NCBI RefSeq assembly: GCF_031846585.1
Contig: NZ_JAVRHK010000004.1
Coordinates: forward strand, 124,001 to 188,000
Length of the DNA: 64,000 bases
DNA from: Autumnicola musiva
GTDB lineage: Bacteria > Bacteroidota > Bacteroidia > Flavobacteriales > Flavobacteriaceae
Direction of reading: 5' to 3'
The notes beneath the pieces are model-generated. The model was not told where the DNA came from. It saw nothing but the letters and a program-made list of their open reading frames with translations, and made no database searches. Made by a program: the position numbers and the translations under genes. Shown one piece after another: positions 9,318-18,981 of this stretch (the stretch's first letter is position 1; every line of letters begins with the position of its first letter).

Positions 9318-10460
9318 ATGAAATTTAATACCAAGACAATTCACGGAGGCCAGGAAAATACCGATCCGGCTTACGGTTCTGTAATGCCGCCAATATACCA
9401 AACCAGTACTTATTCCCAAAGCACTCCGGGAGGGCACAAAGGCTTTGAATACAGCCGAAGCGGAAATCCCACCAGGGCAGCCCTGGAAAGTGCACTGGCC
9501 AGTATTGAAAATGGCAAATATGGATTGGCTTTTGGTTCCGGGCTGGCGGCTATAGACGCATTGATGAAGATGTTTAAGCCCGGCGATGAAATTATTTCCA
9601 CCAACGATTTGTACGGCGGATCTTACCGGTTGTTTACCTCTATTTTCGAAAAATGGGGGATTAAATTTCATTTTATCGGCATGCATGAAGCCAATGATAT
9701 TGAAAAGTATATTAACGATAAAACAAAGCTCATTTGGGTGGAGACGCCAACAAACCCAATGATGAATATTATAGATATTGAAGCGGTGGCTAAAATTGCC
9801 AAAAACAAGAATGTACTTCTGGCGGTAGATAATACTTTTGCCACTCCATACCTGCAACAGCCGTTGGACCTGGGGGCTGATATTATAATGCACAGCGCCA
9901 CAAAATACCTTGGCGGGCATAGCGATGTTGTGATGGGAAGCCTCGTGGTAAAGGATGAGGAACTGGCAGAAAAATTATATTTTATACAAAACGCGAGTGG
10001 TGGAGTTTGTGGACCTCAGGATAGTTTTCTTGTGCTTCGCGGAATTAAAACCCTGCATTTAAGAATGCAAAGGCATTGTGAGAATGGAGAAGCAGTGGCA
10101 AGATTTTTAAAATCCAGTCCAAAGGTTGATAAGGTATACTGGCCGGGTTTTGAAGATCATCCAAATCATGATATTGCCAAAAAACAGATGACTGGTTTCG
10201 GCGGAATGATCTCTTTTACCACTGCTGAAAACACGCTGGAAAGTGCAGTTAAAGTTGTTGAAAACTTTAAGGTATTTACCCTGGCCGAATCTCTTGGCGG
10301 AGTGGAATCCCTTGCCGGGCATCCCGCGAGCATGACACATGCTTCTATACCTATGGAAGAACGTGCTAAAACAGGGGTTGTAGATTCTTTAATTCGCCTG
10401 AGTGTTGGAGTGGAAGATGAAGAAGATCTTATTGAAGATTTAAAGCAGGCTTTGGGATAA
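9318..10460 (+). CDS. cystathionine gamma-synthase or gamma-lyase (Cys/Met PLP enzyme)
   Basis: The 380-residue cytoplasmic PLP enzyme belongs to the trans-sulfuration family. It has the cofactor lysine at K196 in SATKYLGGH, the phosphate-binding FGSGLAA region (72-78), EYSRSGNPTR at 45-54, and the C-terminal ESLGGVESLAGHPASMTHA. The family makes or cleaves cystathionine between cysteine and homocysteine metabolism. Sequence alone does not separate synthase from lyase. It is monocistronic and ends at a clear terminator. Confidence 0.9.
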   Translation: MKFNTKTIHGGQENTDPAYGSVMPPIYQTSTYSQSTPGGHKGFEYSRSGNPTRAALESALASIENGKYGLAFGSGLAAIDALMKMFKPGDEIISTNDLYGGSYRLFTSIFEKWGIKFHFIGMHEANDIEKYINDKTKLIWVETPTNPMMNIIDIEAVAKIAKNKNVLLAVDNTFATPYLQQPLDLGADIIMHSATKYLGGHSDVVMGSLVVKDEELAEKLYFIQNASGGVCGPQDSFLVLRGIKTLHLRMQRHCENGEAVARFLKSSPKVDKVYWPGFEDHPNHDIAKKQMTGFGGMISFTTAENTLESAVKVVENFKVFTLAESLGGVESLAGHPASMTHASIPMEERAKTGVVDSLIRLSVGVEDEEDLIEDLKQALG

Positions 10461-10490
10461 ATAGAAGTTTGAAAGTGAAAGTTTAAAGGT

Positions 10491-10517
10491 CCAAAGTATA
10501 TACTTTGGGCTTTTTTT
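10491..10517 (+). terminator. Rho-independent terminator of the cystathionine enzyme gene
   Basis: CCAAAGTA (10491-10498) pairs with TACTTTGG (10501-10508) and is followed by a run of seven T. It lies 30 bases after the stop codon. Confidence 0.85.
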
Positions 10518-10537
10518 ATAATATCAATTTACAACAA

Positions 10538-10664
10538 CCCCGGCCTTCGGCCACCTCTCCTTAAAAAGGATGGGAGCAGAAAAATTCATGTAAAATGGCT
10601 CCTTCACTTTTTTAAGGGAAGGTGGATTAATCAGCCTAAGCTGATTAAGACGGAAGGGTAAAAT
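10538..10664. repeat. imperfect inverted-repeat element between genes
   Basis: The segment carries CCACCTCTCCTTAAAAA (10551-10567). Its near-complement, ending TTAAGGGAAGGTGG, lies at about 10606-10625. The segment is bounded by CCGGCCTTCGG on the left and GACGGAAGGG on the right. It sits between two genes and encodes nothing. It looks like a dispersed intergenic repeat; copies elsewhere in the genome cannot be checked here. Confidence 0.55.
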
Positions 10665-10724
10665 TTTCTTTTTAATCCAGAAAACCTGAACACCGAACTT
10701 TCACTCTTCACTTTTCCAGCGTAT

Positions 10725-11951
10725 CTACAAAATCTTCGAAAATGCCCATACCAGTCGATCAACTTCGGCTTTGGTGTTGTAATGCACCAGGCTTACTCTT
10801 ACCACCCCGCTTTTTTCTTCAAGGCTCAGGTCCTGTATGAGCTTTTTAGCATAGAAATCTCCAAAACGGATTCCTATCCGGTATTTATCAACCTGCTCTA
10901 CAATTTCATCACTTTTTAATTCAGAATGTATAAATGAAATAGTAGGCACACGTTTAATCTGATTGGAAAACCGCGAACCAATAATGCGAATTTTTGGGTT
11001 GGAGTTTAAATACTGAAACAGGATTCCGCTCAATTCTTCTTCATGGCTGGCCATAACCTCATAAACCTTTTCAACCTTCTTCTGAAAAGGAATTGTGGCA
11101 ATTTGCGGGAAATGATGCTTGAACATTTCCTGGAAATATTCAGTTAAGCCCAACAAACTGTAGGTGAGTTCAAAATTGAAATTTCCCGGCTGAAATTTAT
11201 AAGGAACATCCTTTTTCTTAAAAAAATAGTGGTTAATTCCATTCATCTTATACAGCTGGTTATACCTTCCGTACATTACCGCAAGGTGTGGCCCGTATGC
11301 TTTGTACCAGCTAAAAACGTAAAAATCCACATCAAGCTCAATCACGTTAACCTGGCGGTGTGGAGCATAAGCAACGCCGTCTACACAAATTAAAGCCCCG
11401 GCTTTATGAACCATTTTGGCTATTTCTTTGATAGGGTTTATAGTGCCCAGAATATTGGAGCAGTGGGTTACCGCCACCAGCTTTGTTCTTTTGGAGAGCA
11501 GGGCTTTTAAATCTTTAAGCTCCAGTTCCAGGGTTTCCGGGTTTACTTTCCAGATTTTAATATTGATGCCTTTTTCTTTAAGGTCTGTCCAGCAGGAAAC
11601 GTTTGCTTCATGGTCTGTATTAGTAACGATTACTTCGTCTCCCCGTTGCCATTGATTGCTTATGCATAAACTGAGAATCCGCAATAACATGGAAGTAGAT
11701 GGGCCAATCACCACCTCTTCACTCCTGGAAGCGTTGATGAATTTTGAAACCTGTTTGGTGGCATAAGCCAGTTTTTCACCGGCCTCCCTGGAAACCTGGT
11801 AAGATGCACCCAGCTGAACGTTATGGTGGGTAAGGTAACCGGAAATTCTTTCAATTACCTTTCCCAGCACTTGTGAACCGCCGGCATTATCCATAAAAAT
11901 AAAATCACGGTTTAATGCAGGGAACTGCCTGCGTACAAAATCAATATCCAT
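10725..11951 (-). CDS. cysteine desulfurase-like class V aminotransferase
   Basis: The 408-residue PLP enzyme starts MDIDFVRRQFPAL and has DNAGGSQV (21-28), the strand and loop ICVDGVAYAPH (188-198) and the cofactor lysine K217 in FSWYKAYGPH. This is the cysteine-desulfurase-like branch, which is distinct from IscS and SufS. No suf or isc genes are near, so its substrate is open. The gene lies 27 bases downstream of the S9 peptidase start and faces the same way, but with room for its own promoter. Confidence 0.85.
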   Translation of the reverse strand: MDIDFVRRQFPALNRDFIFMDNAGGSQVLGKVIERISGYLTHHNVQLGASYQVSREAGEKLAYATKQVSKFINASRSEEVVIGPSTSMLLRILSLCISNQWQRGDEVIVTNTDHEANVSCWTDLKEKGINIKIWKVNPETLELELKDLKALLSKRTKLVAVTHCSNILGTINPIKEIAKMVHKAGALICVDGVAYAPHRQVNVIELDVDFYVFSWYKAYGPHLAVMYGRYNQLYKMNGINHYFFKKKDVPYKFQPGNFNFELTYSLLGLTEYFQEMFKHHFPQIATIPFQKKVEKVYEVMASHEEELSGILFQYLNSNPKIRIIGSRFSNQIKRVPTISFIHSELKSDEIVEQVDKYRIGIRFGDFYAKKLIQDLSLEEKSGVVRVSLVHYNTKAEVDRLVWAFSKIL

Positions 11952-11978
11952 AAATTGTTTAGGTTAAATAGGTGCTTT

Positions 11979-14375
11979 TTAGTTATTAAGTAGGCTTTCA
12001 TTAAATAGCTCCAGGATCCTGCTGTATTCATCGGTCCAGCTGCTGGGTTCTATAAATCCGTGGCTTTCTACGGGATAAACGGCAAGTTCCCAGTCATCTT
12101 TGCCCAACTCTATAAGCCGTTGTGCCAGTCTTACCACATCCTGAAAATGCACATTGGTATCTACCATTCCATGTGCAATCAATAAATCGCCTTCCAGGCC
12201 ATCAGCAAAGTAAATGGGGGAAGACCTGCGGTAAGCAATTGGGTCCAGTGCGGGTTCATTGAGAATATTGGAGGTGTAGCCATGATTGTAATGTGCCCAG
12301 TCTGTCACCGATCGTAAAGCGGCCCCTGCTTTAAAGGTTTCCTGCTCGGTAAACATAGCCATTAAAGTTATAAAACCGCCATAACTTCCACCGTAAATAC
12401 CAACCTTGTCAGGATTGATATTGTGGTTTTTGATAAGGTATTTCACCCCGTCTACCTGATCGCTGAGATCTTTGCCACCCATATACCTGTAAATTCCTGT
12501 TCTCCAGTCGCGGCCATAACCGGCACTTCCACGGTAATCAATATCTATCACCGTGTAACCAAGGTCGGTTAGCAGATTGTTAAACATGTATTCCCTGAAA
12601 TAACTGGACCACCATTTATGGGCATTCTGAAGATATCCTGCGCCATGCACAAAAACCACGGCAGCATTATTTTTTACATTTTCCTGCGGGAGGTATAGCC
12701 TTGCCGGCACCATTGCCCCGTCTTCAGCTTTAAATTTTATAAATTCCGGTTCCCGCCAGTTATAGGAAGAAAAAGCTTCACTTTGACCTGATGTTAACTG
12801 GTCTGGTTTGGCATTGGAACTGGTCTTTTTAATATAGAGCTCTTCGGGCTTGTTGCTGTAGGAGTGCAGAATAGACATATACTTTTCATCAGGAGATAGA
12901 TACACCTCGTTCTTCCCCGTCATCTGCGTAAGTTGCTCCATTTTGCCACCCATTACAGGCATTTTATAAAAATGGCGCTCCCCGGCATCTACTTCAGAAG
13001 TAGTTAAGTACCATGACTTTTTATCCTTGGAAAGGAATGGATCAAAAACTTCGAATTTTCCTTCAGTGAGGGCTGTCTTTTTTCCGCTTTCAACATTCAG
13101 AAGATAAAGATGGGAATAGCCGGTTTCTTCAGATTGAAAGTAAATATGCTCATTATCGGGAAGCCAACCCATAGTGCCGCCGCCCCAGTAGGTGTAACCA
13201 ACCCCGGGCCCGGCAATCCATGCATTGTCATGCTGCCGGTCCAGCACGTTTAATTTTCCCGTTTTCAGGTCAATTTCAGCAATCCAGCGGTCTTTATTAT
13301 CAGCAGATCTCAGGTTTACCACGGCACTTTCCCCGTTTGCTGAAAAATAGGTGCCTGAAGGGATAATTTGCCTTTCTTTTTTCTCCCATTCCTTTTCCGG
13401 GTAGTCTTCAGTATAACCAGGCAAATCGTTAATCCCCGGCAGGATTGAGGTGTCTACTATAAAAACGGTATCTTTTTCAGCATTATAAATAGCCAAATCT
13501 ACCTTATCGCTTTTTTCACCTACTTTACTTCGGGCAGGAAGATCTGCAGTATAACCGCTTTCGTCCACATAATTGGGTACATTTGTACTTTTGTTTTCTG
13601 CACGGTTTATTAGCTGATAAGCGGCATATTTTCCATTAGGGGAAACCTGTAACCGGCGCAGGGAATTTTCACCAAGATAAAAGCTGAAAGGTTCTTCTTC
13701 AGCAACAGATTTTCGGTAATTTTCAGAATTTTCTTTTTTCTCTTTGCGCTCGTTCACAACCTGCAGCAAACCGAGATTTTCCTTTTCCAGCCAAGTATCC
13801 TGCTCTGAAACTTCAGGCGATTTCTCTTCTTTTTCCTTTCCTTTTCTGATGTGGGTGAGCTGACTTATTTGCCCGTTTTCGAGATTCAGGATAAAGGCAT
13901 TGTCATTATAAATAAATGAAATTTTATCTTCATTCTGAAGAAATTCGGCATCTTCAATATTCGCATCAAGATCCAGCATTTCAGTGGCTTCTTCAGCTTT
14001 TAAATCGTAAAGAACAAGATTGCCATTTTCAGCATAAACTTTTTTTGTTTTTTTCCGGTTGAAGTCCCCCCACTGCGGCAGCATTTTTCGTTTCTCCTGA
14101 AGGCTTACCTTAACAATTTCATCCCTGTTTTCAAGACTTATCTTATAAAGTGAATCTGAAGCATTCTTTTCTGGATTATAATTAAAATATATGTTTTTAC
14201 TATTCGCCCCCCAGCTGATATCAGAGGGAAAAGTTCCTATCCAGGAAGGATCCTGCATTATTTTTTCTACAGAAAGTTCACTTTTTTGCGCAATGCCGGA
14301 GAAGCATACACAGATAAAGAGCAACAAAAGGAATTGTCTTTTTCTTGCAGTAAATGGAAATAAAAGCTTTTTCAT
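11979..14375 (-). CDS. secreted S9-family prolyl oligopeptidase-type peptidase
   Basis: The 798-residue protein has an N-terminal signal peptide (FLLLLFICVCFSGIAQ), a beta-propeller region with repeated WD40-like blades (about 40-500) and a C-terminal alpha/beta hydrolase domain. The catalytic triad is visible: Ser664 in GGSYGG, Asp739 in VDTNVH and His772 in ESHGF. Such enzymes cleave short peptides, often after proline, in the periplasm. The gene is divergent from another secreted peptidase (M28), suggesting a shared peptide-scavenging role. Confidence 0.92.
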   Translation of the reverse strand: MKKLLFPFTARKRQFLLLLFICVCFSGIAQKSELSVEKIMQDPSWIGTFPSDISWGANSKNIYFNYNPEKNASDSLYKISLENRDEIVKVSLQEKRKMLPQWGDFNRKKTKKVYAENGNLVLYDLKAEEATEMLDLDANIEDAEFLQNEDKISFIYNDNAFILNLENGQISQLTHIRKGKEKEEKSPEVSEQDTWLEKENLGLLQVVNERKEKKENSENYRKSVAEEEPFSFYLGENSLRRLQVSPNGKYAAYQLINRAENKSTNVPNYVDESGYTADLPARSKVGEKSDKVDLAIYNAEKDTVFIVDTSILPGINDLPGYTEDYPEKEWEKKERQIIPSGTYFSANGESAVVNLRSADNKDRWIAEIDLKTGKLNVLDRQHDNAWIAGPGVGYTYWGGGTMGWLPDNEHIYFQSEETGYSHLYLLNVESGKKTALTEGKFEVFDPFLSKDKKSWYLTTSEVDAGERHFYKMPVMGGKMEQLTQMTGKNEVYLSPDEKYMSILHSYSNKPEELYIKKTSSNAKPDQLTSGQSEAFSSYNWREPEFIKFKAEDGAMVPARLYLPQENVKNNAAVVFVHGAGYLQNAHKWWSSYFREYMFNNLLTDLGYTVIDIDYRGSAGYGRDWRTGIYRYMGGKDLSDQVDGVKYLIKNHNINPDKVGIYGGSYGGFITLMAMFTEQETFKAGAALRSVTDWAHYNHGYTSNILNEPALDPIAYRRSSPIYFADGLEGDLLIAHGMVDTNVHFQDVVRLAQRLIELGKDDWELAVYPVESHGFIEPSSWTDEYSRILELFNESLLNN

Positions 14376-14512
14376 GAATTTTTATTGAAGTATAAATGGC
14401 AATATACTTAAAAATGCAATTATTTTTTAAATCTGAAATTTAGATGCGCACAGAATTCCTTCAATTTTAAATGATATATTTGAAACACTCATTTTTAATC
14501 TTTCCATTTATA

Positions 14513-16066
14513 ATGAAAATCAAGACTAAATTTTTATCATTCCTGTTTATAGTTAGTACCGCGATCCTGGTTGCGCAGGAGCAGGACCAGGTAGTACAGG
14601 ATATTATCAAAGAATCCAACAGCAATTCTAAACTGGAAGAAATTGCACATGAACTGCTTGATGTGGTTGGGCCAAGGCTGGTAGGGACACCTCAAATGAA
14701 AAATGCTCATGATTGGGCGGTAAAAAAATATAAAACCTGGGGTATAAATGCCGAAAATGAGCAATGGGGTACCTGGAAAGGCTGGGAACGCGGTATCACG
14801 CATATTGATATGATTAGCCCACGGCTGCAAACACTGGAAGGAAGGCAATTGGCGTGGAGCCCTTCTACGGGTAAAAAGGGTGTGAGCGCAGAGGTGGTAA
14901 TTCTTCCTGAAGCAGAAGATTCCGCAGCATTTCAAGATATGATATCTTCAGTAAAAGGGAAATTTGTAATGATTTCTATGCCGCAGACTACCGGTCGGCC
15001 AGATGATAACTGGGAAGAATGGGCTACTGAAGAATCTTTTGAAAAAATGAAAAAAGAACGGGATTCCCTGGATAATTTATGGGATAACAGGCTGGAGAAT
15101 ACCGGTTATGGCAGAAGAGAATTACCTAAAGCACTTGAGGAAGCCGGTGCTGCCGGCATAGTAACTTCCAACTGGTCCCGTGGCTTTGGAGTAAACAAGG
15201 TTTTTGGTGCCTATACCAATGACATCCCAAGCATAGATATTTCCCTGGAGGATTATGGATTATTATACAGGCTTGCTGAAAACGGCGATACTCCTAAAAT
15301 TAAAGTGGTTGCAGAATCTAAGGACCTAGGGGAAGTTCCCACCTTTAATACTATCGCCAGAATTGAAGGAACTGAAAAGCCGGAAGAATATGTAATACTT
15401 TCTGCTCATTTTGATTCCTGGGACGGGGCTACAGGCGCAACAGATAATGGTACAGGAACAATGGTGATGATGGAAGCAATGCGCATTCTTAAAGAAGTTT
15501 ATCCAAACCCCAAAAGAACAATTATTGCCGGGCACTGGGGTAGTGAGGAACAGGGGCTTAATGGTTCCCGTGCCTTTGTAAAAGACCATCCTGAAATTGT
15601 AGATAATCTGCAGGCTTTATTTAACCAGGATAATGGAACCGGCAGGGTGGTTAACCTTTCCGGGAACGGATTCTTAAATGCCTATGATTATTTAGGAGAC
15701 TGGCTAAACGCGGTTCCTGGTGAGATTTCAGAAAGAATTGAAACGAATTTTCCGGGAACTCCTGGTAGGGGAGGTTCAGATTATGCCAGTTTTGTTGCTG
15801 CGGGAGCTCCTGCTTTTAACCTTAGTTCTCTTAGCTGGGATTACTGGAATTATACCTGGCATACCAACAGAGATACCTACGATAAAATTGTTTTTGACGA
15901 TGTGCGGGATAATGTTATCCTTACCGCAATTTTGGCTTATAAGGCCAGTGAAGATAATGAAAAAACTTCAAGAGAACAGAGGGTGCTGCCGGTGGATAGA
16001 AGGTCCGGGGAACGCATGGCCTGGCCTGAAGCCCGTGATGCTACCAGAAAAGGCGGGCTGGATTAA
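14513..16066 (+). CDS. secreted M28-family metallopeptidase
   Basis: I choose the ATG at 14513 because it yields a normal signal peptide (MKIKTKFLSFLFIVSTAILV, then AQ); the upstream in-frame ATG at 14471 adds an extra hydrophobic tail. The mature 500-residue protein has a PA-like insert and the M28 zinc ligands: SAHFDSWDG, the Asp in ATDNGTG, Glu-Glu in GSEEQG and a His in WHTNRDTYD. It is an aminopeptidase or carboxypeptidase acting on peptides in the periplasm. Confidence 0.9.
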   Translation: MKIKTKFLSFLFIVSTAILVAQEQDQVVQDIIKESNSNSKLEEIAHELLDVVGPRLVGTPQMKNAHDWAVKKYKTWGINAENEQWGTWKGWERGITHIDMISPRLQTLEGRQLAWSPSTGKKGVSAEVVILPEAEDSAAFQDMISSVKGKFVMISMPQTTGRPDDNWEEWATEESFEKMKKERDSLDNLWDNRLENTGYGRRELPKALEEAGAAGIVTSNWSRGFGVNKVFGAYTNDIPSIDISLEDYGLLYRLAENGDTPKIKVVAESKDLGEVPTFNTIARIEGTEKPEEYVILSAHFDSWDGATGATDNGTGTMVMMEAMRILKEVYPNPKRTIIAGHWGSEEQGLNGSRAFVKDHPEIVDNLQALFNQDNGTGRVVNLSGNGFLNAYDYLGDWLNAVPGEISERIETNFPGTPGRGGSDYASFVAAGAPAFNLSSLSWDYWNYTWHTNRDTYDKIVFDDVRDNVILTAILAYKASEDNEKTSREQRVLPVDRRSGERMAWPEARDATRKGGLD

Positions 16067-16087
16067 AAAATTAAAGAATAGGAAGAA

Positions 16088-16122
16088 GCAGCCAACATGC
16101 AGATTTTGTTGGCTGCTTTTTT
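16088..16122 (+). terminator. terminator after the M28 peptidase gene
   Basis: GCAGCCAAC (16088-16096) pairs with GTTGGCTGC (16108-16116), followed by six T. The following gene is convergent. Confidence 0.88.
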
Positions 16123-16133
16123 AAATGCTTTTT

Positions 16134-16505
16134 TTAGGAACTAGTTAATTCTGCGCCAACAGGGACGCTGCAATCATGACCCGGTTCTCCATGAGGCGGA
16201 TTTATTTTTGGTGTTGCCGATTTTAGCCTCACCGGAGATTGTTTTGAAGAACTGGCAGGAGCAGTTCTTGTTGTGGCTTTCCCTAAAGGAGCACCAACCG
16301 GTAAATCACACCTGTGGTTAGGCTGACCGTGGGCGGGATTGTATGCTACTTCGCTTTCGCTGTTTGTGCTTTGATCTTTATTCAGGTAACTGGATTCAAC
16401 AGATGGTGCTGCAACAGTTTCTTTTTCAGTTTCAGTATCCTTACAGGAAAGCAATCCTGCAGTCAGTAATACAAAAAGGAAACTTTTAAAAACTATATTC
16501 TTCAT
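16134..16505 (-). CDS. small lipoprotein with duplicated HGxPxHxCxxPVGA motif
   Basis: The 123-residue protein has a lipoprotein signal ending at LLSC (about residue 21), a Ser/Thr-rich linker, and two copies of one motif. The first copy is NPAHGQPNHRCDLPVGAPL and the second is NPPHGEPGHDCSVPVGAEL at the extreme C-terminus. Each copy offers two His and one Cys, an arrangement able to hold metal or haem. I do not know a function. It is 21 bases downstream of the DUF1028 gene and may be cotranscribed with it. Confidence 0.75.
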   Translation of the reverse strand: MKNIVFKSFLFVLLTAGLLSCKDTETEKETVAAPSVESSYLNKDQSTNSESEVAYNPAHGQPNHRCDLPVGAPLGKATTRTAPASSSKQSPVRLKSATPKINPPHGEPGHDCSVPVGAELTSS

Positions 16506-16526
16506 AACAAGCTTTTTTGAATTAGA

Positions 16527-17522
16527 TTAATTGATAATTTCATCGATTTCTTCTTCGGAAAGATTTAATAGTCCCGATTTTGGCAATCTGGTAAGCATTG
16601 TTCTCCAGTTTTCATCTTCAGTAAACACCTCATCAAAAATTGGTTTGGCTTCATCAAGGCGCCCGCTGTTTGCCAGGGCCACTGCTTTCCAGAATTTCAT
16701 TTCAAGGTTCTGCGGAAACATTTTTTCTGCGGCGCCATATGCTTTCAGCGCTTTTTCAATATTTCCCTCTTCCACGGCCAGGTCTCCACGGTTCATAAAT
16801 TCATAAGCCCGCGCCGTTTTAAGTAGCCGGGAAAGTTCTTCTACGGGATTGGAATGATCGTCTACCCGTAAATCTATTTTTTTGTCTTCCCATGGATTTG
16901 CCGCGTTCTCAGGGCCTACTACAATTAACGCAGCCGACTGTCTTCCGCGGATATCGCCTCCTGCTTTTTGTGCTGCACGTAAAACTTCCACTACTCTTTC
17001 AGCCAACGGAAGTTTTGAATTGAGATAGAAAGCTTCTGCCATGGCAGGAACTACTTTATCATTCAGCATCATATTGGCCTGAACTGAAAAATTTTTCCCG
17101 CTGATATCGCTGGCCGCTTCCACGCAGTTTTCACCTGTATAGGCAGCAGTATTTCCTTCCATGTCCAGAAATGCCACCTGCCGGTAAGCTCTTCCGCCGT
17201 CATTATTTACAAGGATTTCCAGAGCTTCATCTGCCGTTTTTCCCTGTTCCATAAGTCGAAGCCCTTCCGGGCCATAAGCAGGATTCACAAAAGACTGGGT
17301 GGCAACAACGCCTACCCCAGATTTGCCCCAGGAAACCAAAGAACCTACAGAAAACCAATGGCTTTGTACTCCCACAGCCATTTCACCGGTTGCAGTATCT
17401 CTGGCAACAATGGAAAAAGTATGGGCAAAAGCATCTTTTTTAATTTCAGGGTTTTGGGAAAAACAAAAGGCGGTACTCATGCTTAGGAAAAAAAATAAAA
17501 GTAAAATTTTGTTCATTATCAA
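16527..17522 (-). CDS. secreted DUF1028 protein with C-terminal TPR-like region
   Basis: The 331-residue protein has a signal peptide (ILLLFFFLSMSTAFCFSQ), then a DUF1028 domain beginning AHTFSIVARDTATGEMAVGV. DUF1028 has an Ntn-hydrolase-like fold; its activity is not established. From about residue 230 the helices (RAYEFMNRGDLAVEEG, ALKAYGAAEKMFPQN) look like tetratricopeptide repeats, so it may hold a partner. It is upstream of the small lipoprotein on the same strand. Confidence 0.85.
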   Translation of the reverse strand: MIMNKILLLFFFLSMSTAFCFSQNPEIKKDAFAHTFSIVARDTATGEMAVGVQSHWFSVGSLVSWGKSGVGVVATQSFVNPAYGPEGLRLMEQGKTADEALEILVNNDGGRAYRQVAFLDMEGNTAAYTGENCVEAASDISGKNFSVQANMMLNDKVVPAMAEAFYLNSKLPLAERVVEVLRAAQKAGGDIRGRQSAALIVVGPENAANPWEDKKIDLRVDDHSNPVEELSRLLKTARAYEFMNRGDLAVEEGNIEKALKAYGAAEKMFPQNLEMKFWKAVALANSGRLDEAKPIFDEVFTEDENWRTMLTRLPKSGLLNLSEEEIDEIIN

Positions 17523-17549
17523 AGGTAGCTAAACTCTATTGAAAATTTA

Positions 17550-18245
17550 TTAAAACGTATGGTGCAGGCTAAGCTGAAGTTGGCCTTTGCTAACATTATC
17601 TGTAGTCTGCGTCATATAACCTGCCTGTACTTTTAGATTATCCTGTATGGCATAACCTAAAGCTGAATAAAAACGGTTTCTGTCAAAAAGCTCTACATAG
17701 CGCCCATTACCAATTTCACGTTCACCATTAATAAAGATTTCGTTGTATAATGCCAGGTAAACCGCATTCTTGTTGAGGTTGTTCTGGTTTAAAGGTATGT
17801 TTAAAAATAAGTTGTAGCGGTAACGTGTTCTAAAATCCTGGTTTTCTACCCAGCGCTGTTCGTACCTAAAGCGGTGGGTAAGGTAAAAACGATTGCTTAA
17901 TTTATGTGGAAGTAAGGCCTCCTGATAAATCCTGCTCTCGCCTGAAGTTTCGTTGCTATCTCCAAATTCTCCGGATGTGATATTACCGTAACCTAATGTA
18001 AATTTTATATCGGCATTTTTAGGAGAATATGTAAGTCCACCGCGAATTAGTAATTGTTCCAAATCACCGCCAAGGTCCCAGTTACGATATTGTACATCTC
18101 CCTGCAGTCCCCATTGGCTGTTCCCAAAGCTTGTGTTCCAGAAATACATGTACCAGGCGCCGGTTTGGTCTTCTTCAATTTGGGAATTTGCAGAAAAAGT
18201 TCCAAAGAGGCTAAACAATGCTAAGAAAAGAAGTGATTTTTTCAT
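17550..18245 (-). CDS. DUF2490 outer-membrane beta-barrel protein
   Basis: From the ATG at 18245 the protein has a signal peptide (MKKSLLFLALFSLFGTFSA) followed by amphipathic strands with aromatic girdles, ending in LQLSLHHTF with a C-terminal Phe as in outer-membrane barrels. The WGLQGDVQYRNW stretch is typical of DUF2490. The upstream ATG at 18266 adds seven residues with no benefit. Its function is unknown; members are thought to sit in the outer membrane. Confidence 0.85.
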   Translation of the reverse strand: MKKSLLFLALFSLFGTFSANSQIEEDQTGAWYMYFWNTSFGNSQWGLQGDVQYRNWDLGGDLEQLLIRGGLTYSPKNADIKFTLGYGNITSGEFGDSNETSGESRIYQEALLPHKLSNRFYLTHRFRYEQRWVENQDFRTRYRYNLFLNIPLNQNNLNKNAVYLALYNEIFINGEREIGNGRYVELFDRNRFYSALGYAIQDNLKVQAGYMTQTTDNVSKGQLQLSLHHTF

Positions 18246-18282
18246 GTTTGTAAATATAATATTCAATAGGGAATTTTTAAAT

Positions 18283-18582
18283 TTAATATTCTTTTATCTC
18301 TTTAACCAAAATAAATTCCGGCCCGCCATCTACAGGATATCCTTCTATAGCCTTTCCATGAATAGTTACTTTCTGTCCTTCATACCTGGTAAGGTTAAAA
18401 TTATCACTTTTTAGGGCGTAATAGGAATCTTTATTTCTAATAATGTGGGTGCCGTACTGGTATGAATTAATTCCGCTAGCTTTTAATGTGCCGGTAATTT
18501 CTATGAAGTTTTCGCGGCTTTTATTGCAGGTATCAACAAAAAACATAAGAAAGAATGAAAGGAAAAAGCTGGAGAACTTCAT
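18283..18582 (-). CDS. small exported hypothetical protein, OB-like
   Basis: The 99-residue protein has a hydrophobic N-terminus (FFLSFFLMFFVDTC) that could be a lipoprotein signal with a Cys at about residue 19. The rest (ITGTLKASG, YEGQKVTIHGKAIEG, FILVKEIKEY) looks like a short beta barrel of the OB type. I do not recognise the family. It sits just upstream of the DUF2490 gene on the same strand. Confidence 0.6.
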   Translation of the reverse strand: MKFSSFFLSFFLMFFVDTCNKSRENFIEITGTLKASGINSYQYGTHIIRNKDSYYALKSDNFNLTRYEGQKVTIHGKAIEGYPVDGGPEFILVKEIKEY

Positions 18583-18694
18583 GATTTTTGAATATTAAAC
18601 ATGCCTAATTTACCGAAGATTGGGGGAAATATTGGAAGTATTTAAGAAAGATTTGATATAGTCGTAAAAACATTATTATTTTTGTGCCCGGTTT

Positions 18695-18766
18695 GGCCTC
18701 ATAGTTCAATGGATAGAATAGAAGTTTCCTAAACTTTAGATCCAGGTTCGATTCCTGGTGAGGCTA
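18695..18766 (+). tRNA. tRNA-Arg (anticodon CCT)
   Basis: The segment folds as a cloverleaf. The acceptor GGCCTCA pairs with TGAGGCT (first pair G-U), the anticodon stem GAAGT pairs with ACTTT, the loop TTCCTAA has anticodon CCT, and the T arm is CCAGG TTCGATT CCTGG, with A as discriminator and no encoded CCA. The integrase gene begins about 215 bases downstream, so the 3' half of this tRNA is the likely attachment core for the following island. Confidence 0.93.
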
Positions 18767-18981
18767 CGATTGACACTTTAACAAAAATTAACAAATAGTT
18801 AATTTGTTGATTACCAGTGTTTTTGAATTTTTTTGATATCGGATGATATCAAATGATACCGCTTTAAAAGTTCACAGATCGTCAACACTTTTTTAGCAGA
18901 AAAATCTTATCTTAATGTCCTGAATTGTACTCATAATGGTGGTTTGACTTCGCAACATTGTCTAACTTAAAACCACAAATT

